Shown: piece by piece, positions 1 to 6,798 of the stretch
How positions within the stretch are numbered: position 1 is the stretch's first letter
Layout: every line of letters starts with the position of its first letter
Origin: Eubacterium sp. UBA3782
Lineage (GTDB): Bacteria > Bacillota > Clostridia > Lachnospirales > Lachnospiraceae
NCBI GenBank assembly: GCA_002368795.1
Contig: DFFG01000010.1
Coordinates: forward strand, 23,528-74,914
Reading direction: 5' to 3'
DNA length: 51,387 nucleotides
Made by a program: the position numbers and the translations under genes
Notes under the pieces: model-generated
The model's database searches: none
What the model was told of the DNA's origin: nothing
Seen by the model: only the letters and a program-made list of their open reading frames with translations

Positions 1-1407
1 CGGCAGGGGCTGATGATGGCAAAAAATATCCTTCTGGAGCCGGTCTACGAATTCCGTGCGGAGATCCCTGCGGAATCCATCGGAAGGCTTCTCTCCGATA
101 TCCAGCGGATGGAGGGCAGCACCGATCCGGTGGACGGCGACGGAAAGACGGCAGTGATCACCGGTACTGTGCCGGCAGCGGCGCTCGGAGATTACCAGAG
201 AGAGCTGACCGCATATACCCATGGCAAGGGACAGATGTTCTGCTCTCTGAAGAGCTATGAACCTTGCCGGCATATGGAGGAACTGATCCTGGAGAAGGGC
301 TATGATCCGGATGCGGATCTGGAGCAGCCTTCCTCCTCCGTGTTCTGTTCCCATGGAGCCGGGCTGACCGTCCCCTGGGAGCTTGTGCGGGAGTATATGC
401 ACATCGATACCGGCTGGCGGCCGGGCGGTGTGAGCGAAGATGGCGGCGATGCCGGATCCTGGAGCTATCTCGACCACTATGAGGAATATTTCCTGGGCAG
501 CGGGACAGATATCAGCCGTTATGACGGATCGGATGGCGAAGCCGTGCAGGGATATTCATCGACCTGGCAGAAGGAGAAGAAGGTCCGGCCCAAAAGCTAT
601 GAGGAGCGAGCAAGAGAGCTGAGTGCGGCAGATGACGAGCTGCGCAGCATCTTTGAGAAGACCTATGGCGGAAGCCGTTGGCGGACGCCTGCTGTCAGCA
701 ATAATGCCGGAGAATACGCAGGCGGCGAGACCTTCATCCGGGATCCGGCCGTCCGGGAGCGCATGGACGCCCTGAAGGAAAAGTGGGAAGGCCGAAACAG
801 TGAGGCTGCTGCCTCTGGATCCCAGAGCCTGAAGAGCGCGATCGAAACGTTAAAGAAAAACAACGCGGCAGAAGCGGCCGGCACAAAGACAAAGGGCGCC
901 TTTGGTCGGAACGGAGCCGGAAAAAATGGCGGATCGCCGGCAGGAGCTTCCGGAAAACCCGCAAAGGTAAAGGAAGAATATCTTCTGGTCGACGGGTACA
1001 ACATCATCTTTGCCTGGGAGGATCTGCGGGCCCTGGCCGCGGTAAATATGGATGCCGCCCGGGACAAGCTGATGGATATCCTCTCGGATTATCACGGGAC
1101 AAGAGCAGGAACCCTGATCCTGGTATTCGACGCGTACAAGGTGCGCGGCGGGCAGCGGCACGTGATGCAGTACCACAACATCTATGTTGTCTTTACCAAG
1201 GAGGCAGAGACGGCAGATGCCTATATCGAGCAGACCGTGCACCAGATCGGGCATAACGGAAATATTACAGTAGCGACATCCGATGGCCTGGAGCAGATGA
1301 TCATCTTTGGAGAAGGCGCCAGACGCGTATCCGCCCGAGAGTTTGCGCTGGATATAAAGGCAGCCAGGGAACAGGTCAGCGAACGGATAAAAGAGCAAAG
1401 AAGCTAA
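1..1407 (+). CDS. EF-G/TetM-like translation factor C-terminus fused to NYN (Rae1/YacP-like) nuclease domain, 5' partial
   Basis: The reading frame is open to the window edge, so the N-terminus (the GTPase part) lies upstream. The methionine at 13 is probably internal, because the residues before it read RQGL and continue the same domain. Roughly the first 80 visible residues match domain V of EF-G/TetM-type ribosome-protection GTPases (ILLEPVYEF, then a GxxPAAxxxxYQxELTAYTHGKG pattern). A charged, low-complexity linker follows (about residues 100-315 counted from 13), containing DDELRSIFEKTYG. The C-terminus is a YacP/Rae1-type NYN (PIN-like) domain with candidate metal-binding aspartates D327 (LVDGYN), D373 (FDAYK), D402 (TADAY) and D424 (TSDG). 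B. subtilis Rae1 is a ribosome-associated mRNA endonuclease, so a GTPase that acts at the ribosomal A site linked to a ribosome-dependent nuclease is a plausible inference. An 8-base inverted repeat (1392-1399/1417-1424) spans the stop codon but has no T-run. Confidence 0.85.
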   Translation, partial: RQGLMMAKNILLEPVYEFRAEIPAESIGRLLSDIQRMEGSTDPVDGDGKTAVITGTVPAAALGDYQRELTAYTHGKGQMFCSLKSYEPCRHMEELILEKGYDPDADLEQPSSSVFCSHGAGLTVPWELVREYMHIDTGWRPGGVSEDGGDAGSWSYLDHYEEYFLGSGTDISRYDGSDGEAVQGYSSTWQKEKKVRPKSYEERARELSAADDELRSIFEKTYGGSRWRTPAVSNNAGEYAGGETFIRDPAVRERMDALKEKWEGRNSEAAASGSQSLKSAIETLKKNNAAEAAGTKTKGAFGRNGAGKNGGSPAGASGKPAKVKEEYLLVDGYNIIFAWEDLRALAAVNMDAARDKLMDILSDYHGTRAGTLILVFDAYKVRGGQRHVMQYHNIYVVFTKEAETADAYIEQTVHQIGHNGNITVATSDGLEQMIIFGEGARRVSAREFALDIKAAREQVSERIKEQRS

Positions 1408-1469
1408 GGAGATGTGTTTGCTCTGGTTAATTCGAATTAAGCATATCTATCAAAAGCGGTATTTACCTG

Positions 1470-1498
1470 TTTTCATCTATCTGGTAATATGATATAAT
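1470..1498 (+). promoter_or_regulatory. sigma-A-type promoter of the TetR-like gene
   Basis: TTTTCA (1470-1475) and TATAAT (1493-1498) are separated by 17 bases. They lie about 57 bases before the likely start codon of the downstream regulator. Confidence 0.6.
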
Positions 1499-1555
1499 CC
1501 TTCCAAAACCAGAAGAAACTGAACAACGGTCATATGCTTTGATGAGGTGATGCTT

Positions 1556-2101
1556 TTGTCTGATACAACGCTTACCAAAGAACTTCTTGCACAATCGATG
1601 AAAAAGCTCATGAAAAAGAAGTCCTTCGACAAGATCAGTGTCATTGACATCTGTGAAGGCTGCGGTATGAACCGGAAGAGCTTCTATTATCATTTTAAAG
1701 ACAAGTATGATCTGGTAAACTGGATCTTTTATTCGGATTTTATCCTGCTGACGACACAGAGAAGATATGAGAACGGCTGGGACCTGCTGGTCGCAGTTTC
1801 AGAACTGTTTAAAAAGGACAAGGTCTTTTACCGGAGAGCGATGGAGATCGAGGGACAGAATTGCTTCCGCGACTTCTTCTGCGAATCCACAACGCCGATC
1901 TTTTCCCTGTTTCTGAAAGAACTCAGTGATGATGAGATCCTCCAGGAAAAAGGGATCCCCTACATGACAGATGCCTTCCTGGCGGTCATGAAGCGCTGGC
2001 TCATCGACGGCGGCGACCAGACGCCAGAGGAGTTCGTCTCCAATCTGCGTGTCGTGCTGACAGGCATCGGCAAGGTGGCAGACAAGAAATTCCCCGTCTA
2101 G
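1556..2101 (+). CDS. TetR/AcrR-family transcriptional regulator (DhaS-like)
   Basis: A protein of about 181 residues. An N-terminal TetR helix-turn-helix is clear: KISVIDICEGCGMNRKSFYY, followed by HFKDKYDL. The remaining two thirds resemble the C-terminal domain of DhaS-like regulators, which bind an effector or a partner protein. Start choice: a strong Shine-Dalgarno (GAGGTGAT, 1545-1552) overlaps the GTG at 1547 and the ATG at 1550, so the TTG at 1556, five to six bases downstream, is the better start. It gives an N-terminus SDTTLTKE typical of the family. The gene ends in TAG, which shows that TAG is a normal stop here. No adjacent target operon such as dha genes is present, so the regulon is unknown. 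It converges on the next gene across a shared terminator. Confidence 0.85.
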   Translation: MSDTTLTKELLAQSMKKLMKKKSFDKISVIDICEGCGMNRKSFYYHFKDKYDLVNWIFYSDFILLTTQRRYENGWDLLVAVSELFKKDKVFYRRAMEIEGQNCFRDFFCESTTPIFSLFLKELSDDEILQEKGIPYMTDAFLAVMKRWLIDGGDQTPEEFVSNLRVVLTGIGKVADKKFPV

Positions 2102-2113
2102 AGGATATAAAAA

Positions 2114-2164
2114 AGGACTGCGGCATCGGACAAATAGAGATTGTCCGTTGCCGCAGTCCTTTTG
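2114..2164. terminator. bidirectional rho-independent terminator
   Basis: AGGACTGCGGCA (2114-2125) pairs with TGCCGCAGTCCT (2149-2160), and the stem extends through CGGACAA/TTGTCCG with one mismatch. It is flanked by an A-run on the left and TTTT on the right, so it can end both convergent transcripts. Confidence 0.9.
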
Positions 2165-2169
2165 TACGT

Positions 2170-3216
2170 TTATTTGTCCGATGCCGGCTCTTTTGGAAGC
2201 CCGATGGAGAAGAGGGTCTCCAGCGAGATGGTGTGGCGGAAGTCGGACAGGATCCCGTTTTCGTTGCGGATGTCGCCGTTTTCGAGAAGCTCGAAGTAGG
2301 TGGCATCCTCCGAGACGATGTGGTTGGTGGCCAGGATATCCCCGACCAGATCAAAGAGGATCAGCGGATATTTTGGGTGGATCCTGAGACTCCGGCAGTA
2401 GGCGGCGACCTTTTCGCTGTTTTCACGGCTGCAGTCGTCGGAGCTGACCAGGATGACGGTTCCTTTATTATAAGAAAGAAGCCCTTCTGTTTTGCGGCCG
2501 CTGTACCAGTCTGCAGCGGTGCGGTTGTCGTACTGGACATAGAGCGCGCAGAGGATTTTGGCAGCAGTCAGCGCATGCAGATTTCCCTGGAGCGAGGCAC
2601 CTGCGGCTGGCAGGAGATAGCCGGTGTTTGTCACCTGACTCATCCGGGTGATCTGGTCCTGGGCAAGCACCTGGTCAGGAAGGAACAGCAGGAAAGAGCA
2701 GTCCGGATAGGCGGCGAACAGATTCAGCAGCTCTCTGAGGCAGGCATTTGAACCGGTGATCCGGATGAAATAGATGTAGATGCCGAGGGGCATGCCCTGC
2801 TCAATGCAGCTGCGGATCTCAGAGACGTTGACGGTGCCTTTGATGGTGGGATTGATCCGAAGACCGAGGCACCAGGGGATCCGGTAGTCCTTTTGCTCTG
2901 ACAGCTCGCGTATTCGCCGTGCGCCGAAGGTCAGGCCGCTGTAGCCGAAGCTTATGCTGAAGTCCTTCAGATGCTTCGTCGTGGTCTGCCGGAGAGCCGT
3001 CTTGATGTAGGGATAGTAGAGGCTGTCGTCATTGCGCAGAAGATCCTGCACGATGGCGTAGATCTCGCTCATGAACCGCCCCTTTGCCATCATGCGGCCA
3101 AGATCGGTTATCTTGCGTATGCTGCGGGCCGGATCCTGGTCGATGTCCTTGAGGGTCCGATCCACGGTCGAATCGACCAGCGCGCGGCTGATCGGGTTGG
3201 GTCTGTTTTGATCCAT
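2170..3216 (-). CDS. unrecognised 348-residue protein
   Basis: I do not recognise this family. The start ATG at 3216 is chosen because AAGGAG lies 11 bases upstream. In-frame ATGs further upstream (3252, 3357) have no ribosome-binding site, and 3357 would run into the rpsF promoter. The protein has no signal peptide, membrane helix or Cys-rich motif; in particular there is no CX3CX2C of radical-SAM enzymes. The N-terminal third is helical and charged (RALVDSTVDRTLKDID). The middle has alternating hydrophobic strands (IPWCLGLRINPTIKG, LGIYIYFIRITG, CSFLLFLPDQ, KGTVILVSSDDCS), suggesting an alpha/beta fold, possibly a TIM barrel or Rossmann-like core. It is monocistronic, divergent from rpsF and convergent with the TetR-like gene. 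It is probably cytoplasmic. Confidence 0.7.
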   Translation of the reverse strand: MDQNRPNPISRALVDSTVDRTLKDIDQDPARSIRKITDLGRMMAKGRFMSEIYAIVQDLLRNDDSLYYPYIKTALRQTTTKHLKDFSISFGYSGLTFGARRIRELSEQKDYRIPWCLGLRINPTIKGTVNVSEIRSCIEQGMPLGIYIYFIRITGSNACLRELLNLFAAYPDCSFLLFLPDQVLAQDQITRMSQVTNTGYLLPAAGASLQGNLHALTAAKILCALYVQYDNRTAADWYSGRKTEGLLSYNKGTVILVSSDDCSRENSEKVAAYCRSLRIHPKYPLILFDLVGDILATNHIVSEDATYFELLENGDIRNENGILSDFRHTISLETLFSIGLPKEPASDK

Positions 3217-3346
3217 TGCGGCTTCAACTCCTTGTATTTGTTTGGGATCCATCCGGCCATGTGCAAGACGGACGGGATAGATGTCTGGTATGACCATTAT
3301 AAGGCAGAAGAGCCTTTTCTTGTATGGGCAAAAATGCATTTTCGTC

Positions 3347-3375
3347 TTTACACGCAAAAAAAGATGTGCTAATAT
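3347..3375 (+). promoter_or_regulatory. rpsF-rpsR promoter
   Basis: TTTACA (3347-3352), a 17-base spacer, then TAATAT (3370-3375), with TG two bases before the -10 (TGCTAATAT). It faces rpsF and leaves a leader of about 80 bases. Confidence 0.75.
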
Positions 3376-3384
3376 ATTTTCCCG

Positions 3385-3431
3385 TGAGGCGTCAGTGCGC
3401 CCTCATCCTTGTTTCCCGCATGAGGCGGGAA
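3385..3431 (+). promoter_or_regulatory. structured rpsF leader, candidate S6:S18 autoregulatory site
   Basis: Two hairpins lie between the promoter and the rpsF Shine-Dalgarno. The first is TGAGG (3385-3389) with CCTCA (3401-3405), extended inward by CG/CG with one bulged C. The second is TTCCCGC (3413-3419) with GCGGGAA (3425-3431) around a five-base loop. S6:S18 complexes are known to bind CCG-containing motifs in rpsF leaders. CCG occurs at both hairpins, but I cannot confirm the exact motif. Confidence 0.35.
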
Positions 3432-3459
3432 GCCAAAAGACCATAAGGAGGAATCAAGC

Positions 3460-3750
3460 ATGAACAAGTATGAACTGGCACTGGTAATCAGTGCAAAGCT
3501 GGACGATGAGACCAGAGCAGCTGTTCTTGAGAAGGCTCTCGGCTACATCACCCGCCAGAACGCGACCATCGGCGAGATCGAGGAGTGGGGCAAGAAGAGA
3601 CTTGCTTACGAGATCCAGAAAGAGCATGATGGCTTCTACTATTTTATCCCGTTTGAGGCTGAGTCCACAGCACCGGCAGAGATCGAGAGACATGTCCGCA
3701 TCATGGATCATGTGCTTCGTTATCTGATCGTACGCCAGGACGAGAAGTAA
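3460..3750 (+). CDS. rpsF: 30S ribosomal protein bS6
   Basis: 96 residues, the usual length for bS6. It has the family start MNKYELALVISAKL, the central LAYEIQKEHDGFYYF and the C-terminal HVRIMDHVLRYLIVR. bS6 binds bS18 and the central domain of 16S rRNA in the small-subunit platform. The start ATG follows AAGGAGG at 3444-3450. It is the first gene of a two-gene operon, with rpsR 30 bases downstream. The ssb gene that normally sits between rpsF and rpsR in Firmicutes is absent. Confidence 0.97.
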   Translation: MNKYELALVISAKLDDETRAAVLEKALGYITRQNATIGEIEEWGKKRLAYEIQKEHDGFYYFIPFEAESTAPAEIERHVRIMDHVLRYLIVRQDEK

Positions 3751-3780
3751 TTCGGAATAATATAGAAGGAGGAAAAACAA

Positions 3781-4062
3781 ATGGCAGAGAATACAAATGC
3801 AGTCGCAACCGAGAGAAGCGAGAGACCGGAAGCACCGGCCAGAAAAAGAGTTCCGCGCAGAAGAAGAAAAGTCTGTGTATTCTGCGGCAAGGATAATGTG
3901 ATCGATTACAAGGATGCTGCAAAGCTGAGAAGATACATCTCCGAGAGAGGCAAGATCCTTCCGAGAAGAGTTACCGGAAACTGCGCAAAGCATCAGAGAG
4001 CTATCACCCTTGCTGTTAAGAGAGCAAGACACGTGGCGATCCTTCCCTACGTAGAGGATTAA
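3781..4062 (+). CDS. rpsR: 30S ribosomal protein bS18
   Basis: 93 residues. The bS18 core runs from about residue 24 (RRRRKVCVFCGKD) to the end (RYISERGKILPRRVTGNCAKHQR). The first 20 or so residues (MAENTNAVATERSERPEAPA) are an unconserved hydrophilic extension, common in Clostridia. The core keeps CVFCG and a later NCAKH, so a bound zinc is possible. GGAGG lies 10 bases before the ATG. The gene is the second and last of the rpsF operon, ended by the terminator at 4120-4149. Confidence 0.97.
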   Translation: MAENTNAVATERSERPEAPARKRVPRRRRKVCVFCGKDNVIDYKDAAKLRRYISERGKILPRRVTGNCAKHQRAITLAVKRARHVAILPYVED

Positions 4063-4119
4063 TACCGCTGCAGCGGATGGTCAGAAGCATTCTGATACAA
4101 AAACATACGAGGCAAAAAG

Positions 4120-4149
4120 CAGAGGCCAAAACAGGCCTCTGTTTTTTTT
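4120..4149 (+). terminator. rho-independent terminator of the rpsF-rpsR operon
   Basis: CAGAGGCC (4120-4127) pairs perfectly with GGCCTCTG (4134-4141) around a six-base loop, followed by eight T's. Confidence 0.95.
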
Positions 4150-4167
4150 ATGACAAATCGACAAGAA
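4150..4167 (+). promoter_or_regulatory. candidate AraC-protein binding box upstream of its own gene
   Basis: ATGACAAATCGACAAGAA matches the box at 5229-5246 at 13 of 18 positions, including an uninterrupted TCGACAAG. It ends 40 bases before a TATAAT at 4208-4213 that lacks a good -35. This suggests autoregulation. Confidence 0.5.
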
Positions 4168-4207
4168 ATAAGTACATATGATTATCTTAAACGTTGAGAA
4201 ATCTCGA

Positions 4208-4213
4208 TATAAT
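4208..4213 (+). promoter_or_regulatory. -10 element of the AraC-family gene
   Basis: A perfect TATAAT. The position 17 bases upstream (4185-4190) reads TCTTAA, a poor -35, which fits an activator-dependent or weak promoter. The leader to the ATG is about 110 bases. Confidence 0.45.
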
Positions 4214-4329
4214 CAAGAAGACAGCCTGCCAGAATGACATGAAAACGCTATTCCCGGAGAGAAGTCAGCAGCTGCAAGGAATTAGTTGCTAAGTAAGACG
4301 AAGCGCTTGTAAGGAGTACTGCTTAGGTT

Positions 4330-5223
4330 ATGATGGACAATTATTTTTTCTATAAAACCCATAAAAGGCGTTTTGGCGACCTGTTTTTCTGCTTTTGCGG
4401 ATATGAGGCCTGTGAGCCTCTTCACAGTTTTGGTCCAGCTGTCCGACCGACCTATCTGATCCATTTCGTTTTGTCCGGGAAGGGCACATTCTATACATAT
4501 TCCGATGACAGAACATACCACATTACGGAAGGGGAAGGCTTTCTCATCGAACCGGGAAAGCAGACCTTCTATCAGGCAGATGAAAAGGAGCCCTGGCGGT
4601 ATCTGTGGGTAGGGTTTAATGGCGATCTGGCGGCTGATTTTATATCCGGCATGGGGTTGGGAAATGAAGCGCTGATCTTCCGAAGCCCGCATGGTGAAGC
4701 TTTTCAGGAGATCGTTTTTGAGATGCTGCGCTATAACATGGCAACGGATCGGGATGAGCTGATCCTGGAGTCGCTGCTGTGCAGATTTCTGGCCATTCTC
4801 TCTGAGGATGTAATGGTGAAGACCCCTGAGGCAAGAAAGGGAAACGAGTACGTACGCAAAGCCATAGAGTTTATCCAGAACAATTATTCCAAAAAGATCA
4901 GAGTGCAGGATGTGGCTGATCATGTCAATATCAACCGCGGATATCTGTATGCGCTTTTCAAGCAGGAATTACAGATGTCTCCTCAGGAGTACATCAATAA
5001 TCTTCGTCTGACCAGGGCAGCAGAACAGATCAACACGACCAATTATCCTATCGAAATGATCGGTTTGCTGAACGGTTATGGAGATCCGGCAGTGTTTACC
5101 AAGGCTTTCAAGAGAAAACATGGAGTTTCGCCCAGTGCTTACCGGCAGAAGACGGTAGACCGGTCAAAGGCATCCCTTCAGGAAAAAAACAGAAAAGGCA
5201 CAAAGACTGATGAAAATGCATAA
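4330..5223 (+). CDS. AraC-family regulator of the alpha-galactoside cluster
   Basis: 297 residues in the usual two-part layout. An N-terminal cupin-like sugar-sensing domain (about 1-150) includes LIHFVLSGKGTFYTY and GEGFLIEPGKQTFYQADE. The C-terminal AraC DNA-binding domain (about 185-285) has a first helix-turn-helix at IRVQDVADHVNINRGYLYAL and the family signature around AVFTKAFKRKHGVSPSAYR. It resembles MsmR/RafR-type activators of raffinose/melibiose uptake. ATGs stand at 4330 and 4333; AAGGAG at 4311-4316 is rather far, so the start is slightly uncertain. Lying directly upstream of the sugar transporter on the same strand, with a similar box before both promoters, it is most simply the activator of that operon and of itself. 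Confidence 0.9.
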   Translation: MMDNYFFYKTHKRRFGDLFFCFCGYEACEPLHSFGPAVRPTYLIHFVLSGKGTFYTYSDDRTYHITEGEGFLIEPGKQTFYQADEKEPWRYLWVGFNGDLAADFISGMGLGNEALIFRSPHGEAFQEIVFEMLRYNMATDRDELILESLLCRFLAILSEDVMVKTPEARKGNEYVRKAIEFIQNNYSKKIRVQDVADHVNINRGYLYALFKQELQMSPQEYINNLRLTRAAEQINTTNYPIEMIGLLNGYGDPAVFTKAFKRKHGVSPSAYRQKTVDRSKASLQEKNRKGTKTDENA

Positions 5224-5228
5224 ATCAG

Positions 5229-5260
5229 TCGACATTTCGACAAGCAGTCATGACAAAAGT
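5229..5260 (+). promoter_or_regulatory. candidate AraC activator box for the sugar-uptake operon
   Basis: TCGACATTTCGACAAGCA (5229-5246) holds two TCGACA half-sites eight bases apart and is followed by TGACAAAAGT (5251-5260). It ends 41 bases before the -10 TATAAT (5288-5293), almost the same geometry as the box at 4150-4167. Confidence 0.55.
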
Positions 5261-5287
5261 ATCTAACGCTCTTCCCAAATCGTCGCC

Positions 5288-5293
5288 TATAAT
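5288..5293 (+). promoter_or_regulatory. -10 element of the sugar-uptake operon
   Basis: A perfect TATAAT. The -35 position (5265-5270, AACGCT) is far from consensus, as expected when an AraC-type activator bound just upstream recruits RNA polymerase. Confidence 0.55.
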
Positions 5294-5347
5294 TAGCATG
5301 GTTGCACAAAAACGAAGTAAATCTTCAACAATTATTGGGAGGAAAAC

Positions 5348-6715
5348 ATGAAGAAAAAATTGATTTCAGCAGTTGTTGCTGCAGCGATGGTTCTTACGCT
5401 GGGTGCGTGCGGCGCTTCCGGATCATCCGGTGCTGCATCAAACGCAGGGGCAGCAGATGCCGCAGCCACTTCCGGAAATGCGGATGGCGGGTTTACTACT
5501 TCTGAACTGACGGTCAATATCTGGGATAACAACCAGCTGAAGGGCCTGCAGCAGATTGCCGATGAGTGGACGGCAACCTCCGGCGTCAAGGTCCAGATCA
5601 ACGTTGTAGACTGGGACAACTACTGGACTCTGCTTGAGGCAGGTGCTTCCGGCGGAGAGATGCCTGATGTCTTTTGGATGCATTCCAACACCGCCCAGAT
5701 GTACATGGAGAATGACCTTCTGCTGCCACTTGACGACTATATCGCAGCGGATGACGCGATTGATCTGTCAAAGTATTATGAGGGTGTCGTTAATCTGTAC
5801 AAGCGTGCGGACAATGGTGTCCAGTATGCGCTGCCCAAGGATCATGACACCATCGCTCTTCTGTACAATAAGGCACTCTTTGACAAGTATGGCGTTGAGT
5901 ATCCCACAGACGACTGGACCTGGGAGGATATGAGAGACGCAGCCGCTGCCATCACAGAGGCTGGCGCAGCTGACGGCGTCTATGGATACGCCTGCAACAC
6001 CACCAACAATCAGGACGGCTGGTACAACGTTGTCTATGATTACGGTGCACAGATCATTACAGATGACCACAAGGGCACAACGATCGGTTCTGCCGAGGGC
6101 AAGGCTGCCATGGAAATGGTACGTCAGCTTCTTGAGGTCGGTGCTCCCCAGACAACGGTAGCAGAGACAGGTACGGATTCTCTTTTCCAGTCCGGACTTA
6201 CGGCTATGATCACACAGGGCTCCTGGATGATCAATGCATTCTATACGGCTGAGCATGCAGACGATTATGCATGGGCTATGCTTCCTTATGCAGATGTGAA
6301 TGGCAATGGAGCATGTGATGAGGGCGAGCGTTACTCGGCATACAATGGTCTTGGCTAGGCAGCCTCCTATAATACAGAGGATCCGGCAGCAGCGTACAGC
6401 CTGATCTCCTACTTCTGCTCTGAAGCTGCACAGAAGAAGCAGGCACAGCTTGGCGTTACTATGGGTGGTATGCTGGGCGTTTCTGAAGAGTTTGCCAATG
6501 CCTTCCCGGGTATGGATGTATCCGCATTTACCCGTGCAGAGGAAGAGGGAAGTCTCTTCTTCCGGCCGTACACCAGAAACACGACCGTATGGGAAGACGC
6601 GATCCAGACAGATGCCTTCCTGGCAGCATGGCAGGATCCCTCTGATCCGGCAAAGATGGAAGCTGCCTGTGATCAGGCTCAGAAGATCATTGAGGATGCG
6701 ATCGCAGCAGAATAA
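5348..6715 (+). pseudogene. sugar ABC transporter substrate-binding lipoprotein, interrupted by in-frame TAG
   Basis: An extracytoplasmic solute-binding protein of the carbohydrate (family 1, MsmE/RafE-like) type. The lipoprotein signal peptide has lipobox LGAC with the lipidated Cys at 21, followed by a Ser/Ala-rich linker. The frame runs 336 codons to ...AYNGLG, then TAG at 6356-6358. It continues in the same frame, without another stop, for 118 more codons that are clearly the family's C-terminal lobe (AASYNTEDPAAAYSLISYF ... VWEDAIQTDAFLAAWQ) to TAA at 6713-6715. The joined length of 455 residues is normal. In relatives this place usually reads GLGWA or GLGYA, so TGG to TAG is a one-base change. 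The 336-residue product would lack its C-terminal lobe helices. GGAGG precedes the ATG. Alternatives are a sequencing error or stop readthrough. TAG ends two other genes here, so general recoding is unlikely. Confidence 0.85.
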
Positions 6716-6747
6716 TCTCCTGTCCTGAACGAAAAAAACTGTCAACC

Positions 6748-6784
6748 AGCCGGGTCTGCGGCGAAGCGGCCCGGCTCTTCTTTT
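6748..6784 (+). terminator. hairpin between binding-protein and permease genes, likely partial terminator or mRNA stabiliser
   Basis: AGCCGGG (6748-6754) pairs with CCCGGCT (6770-6776), followed by the imperfect T-run CTTCTTTT. Such intercistronic hairpins commonly let the binding protein be made in excess over the permeases. Confidence 0.6.
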
Positions 6785-6798
6785 AGGAGGAGAAGTAA

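Noticed and set aside
5348..6715. General reassignment of TAG as a sense codon
   Set aside because: TAG properly ends the TetR-like gene (2099-2101) and the RpiR gene (47249-47251).
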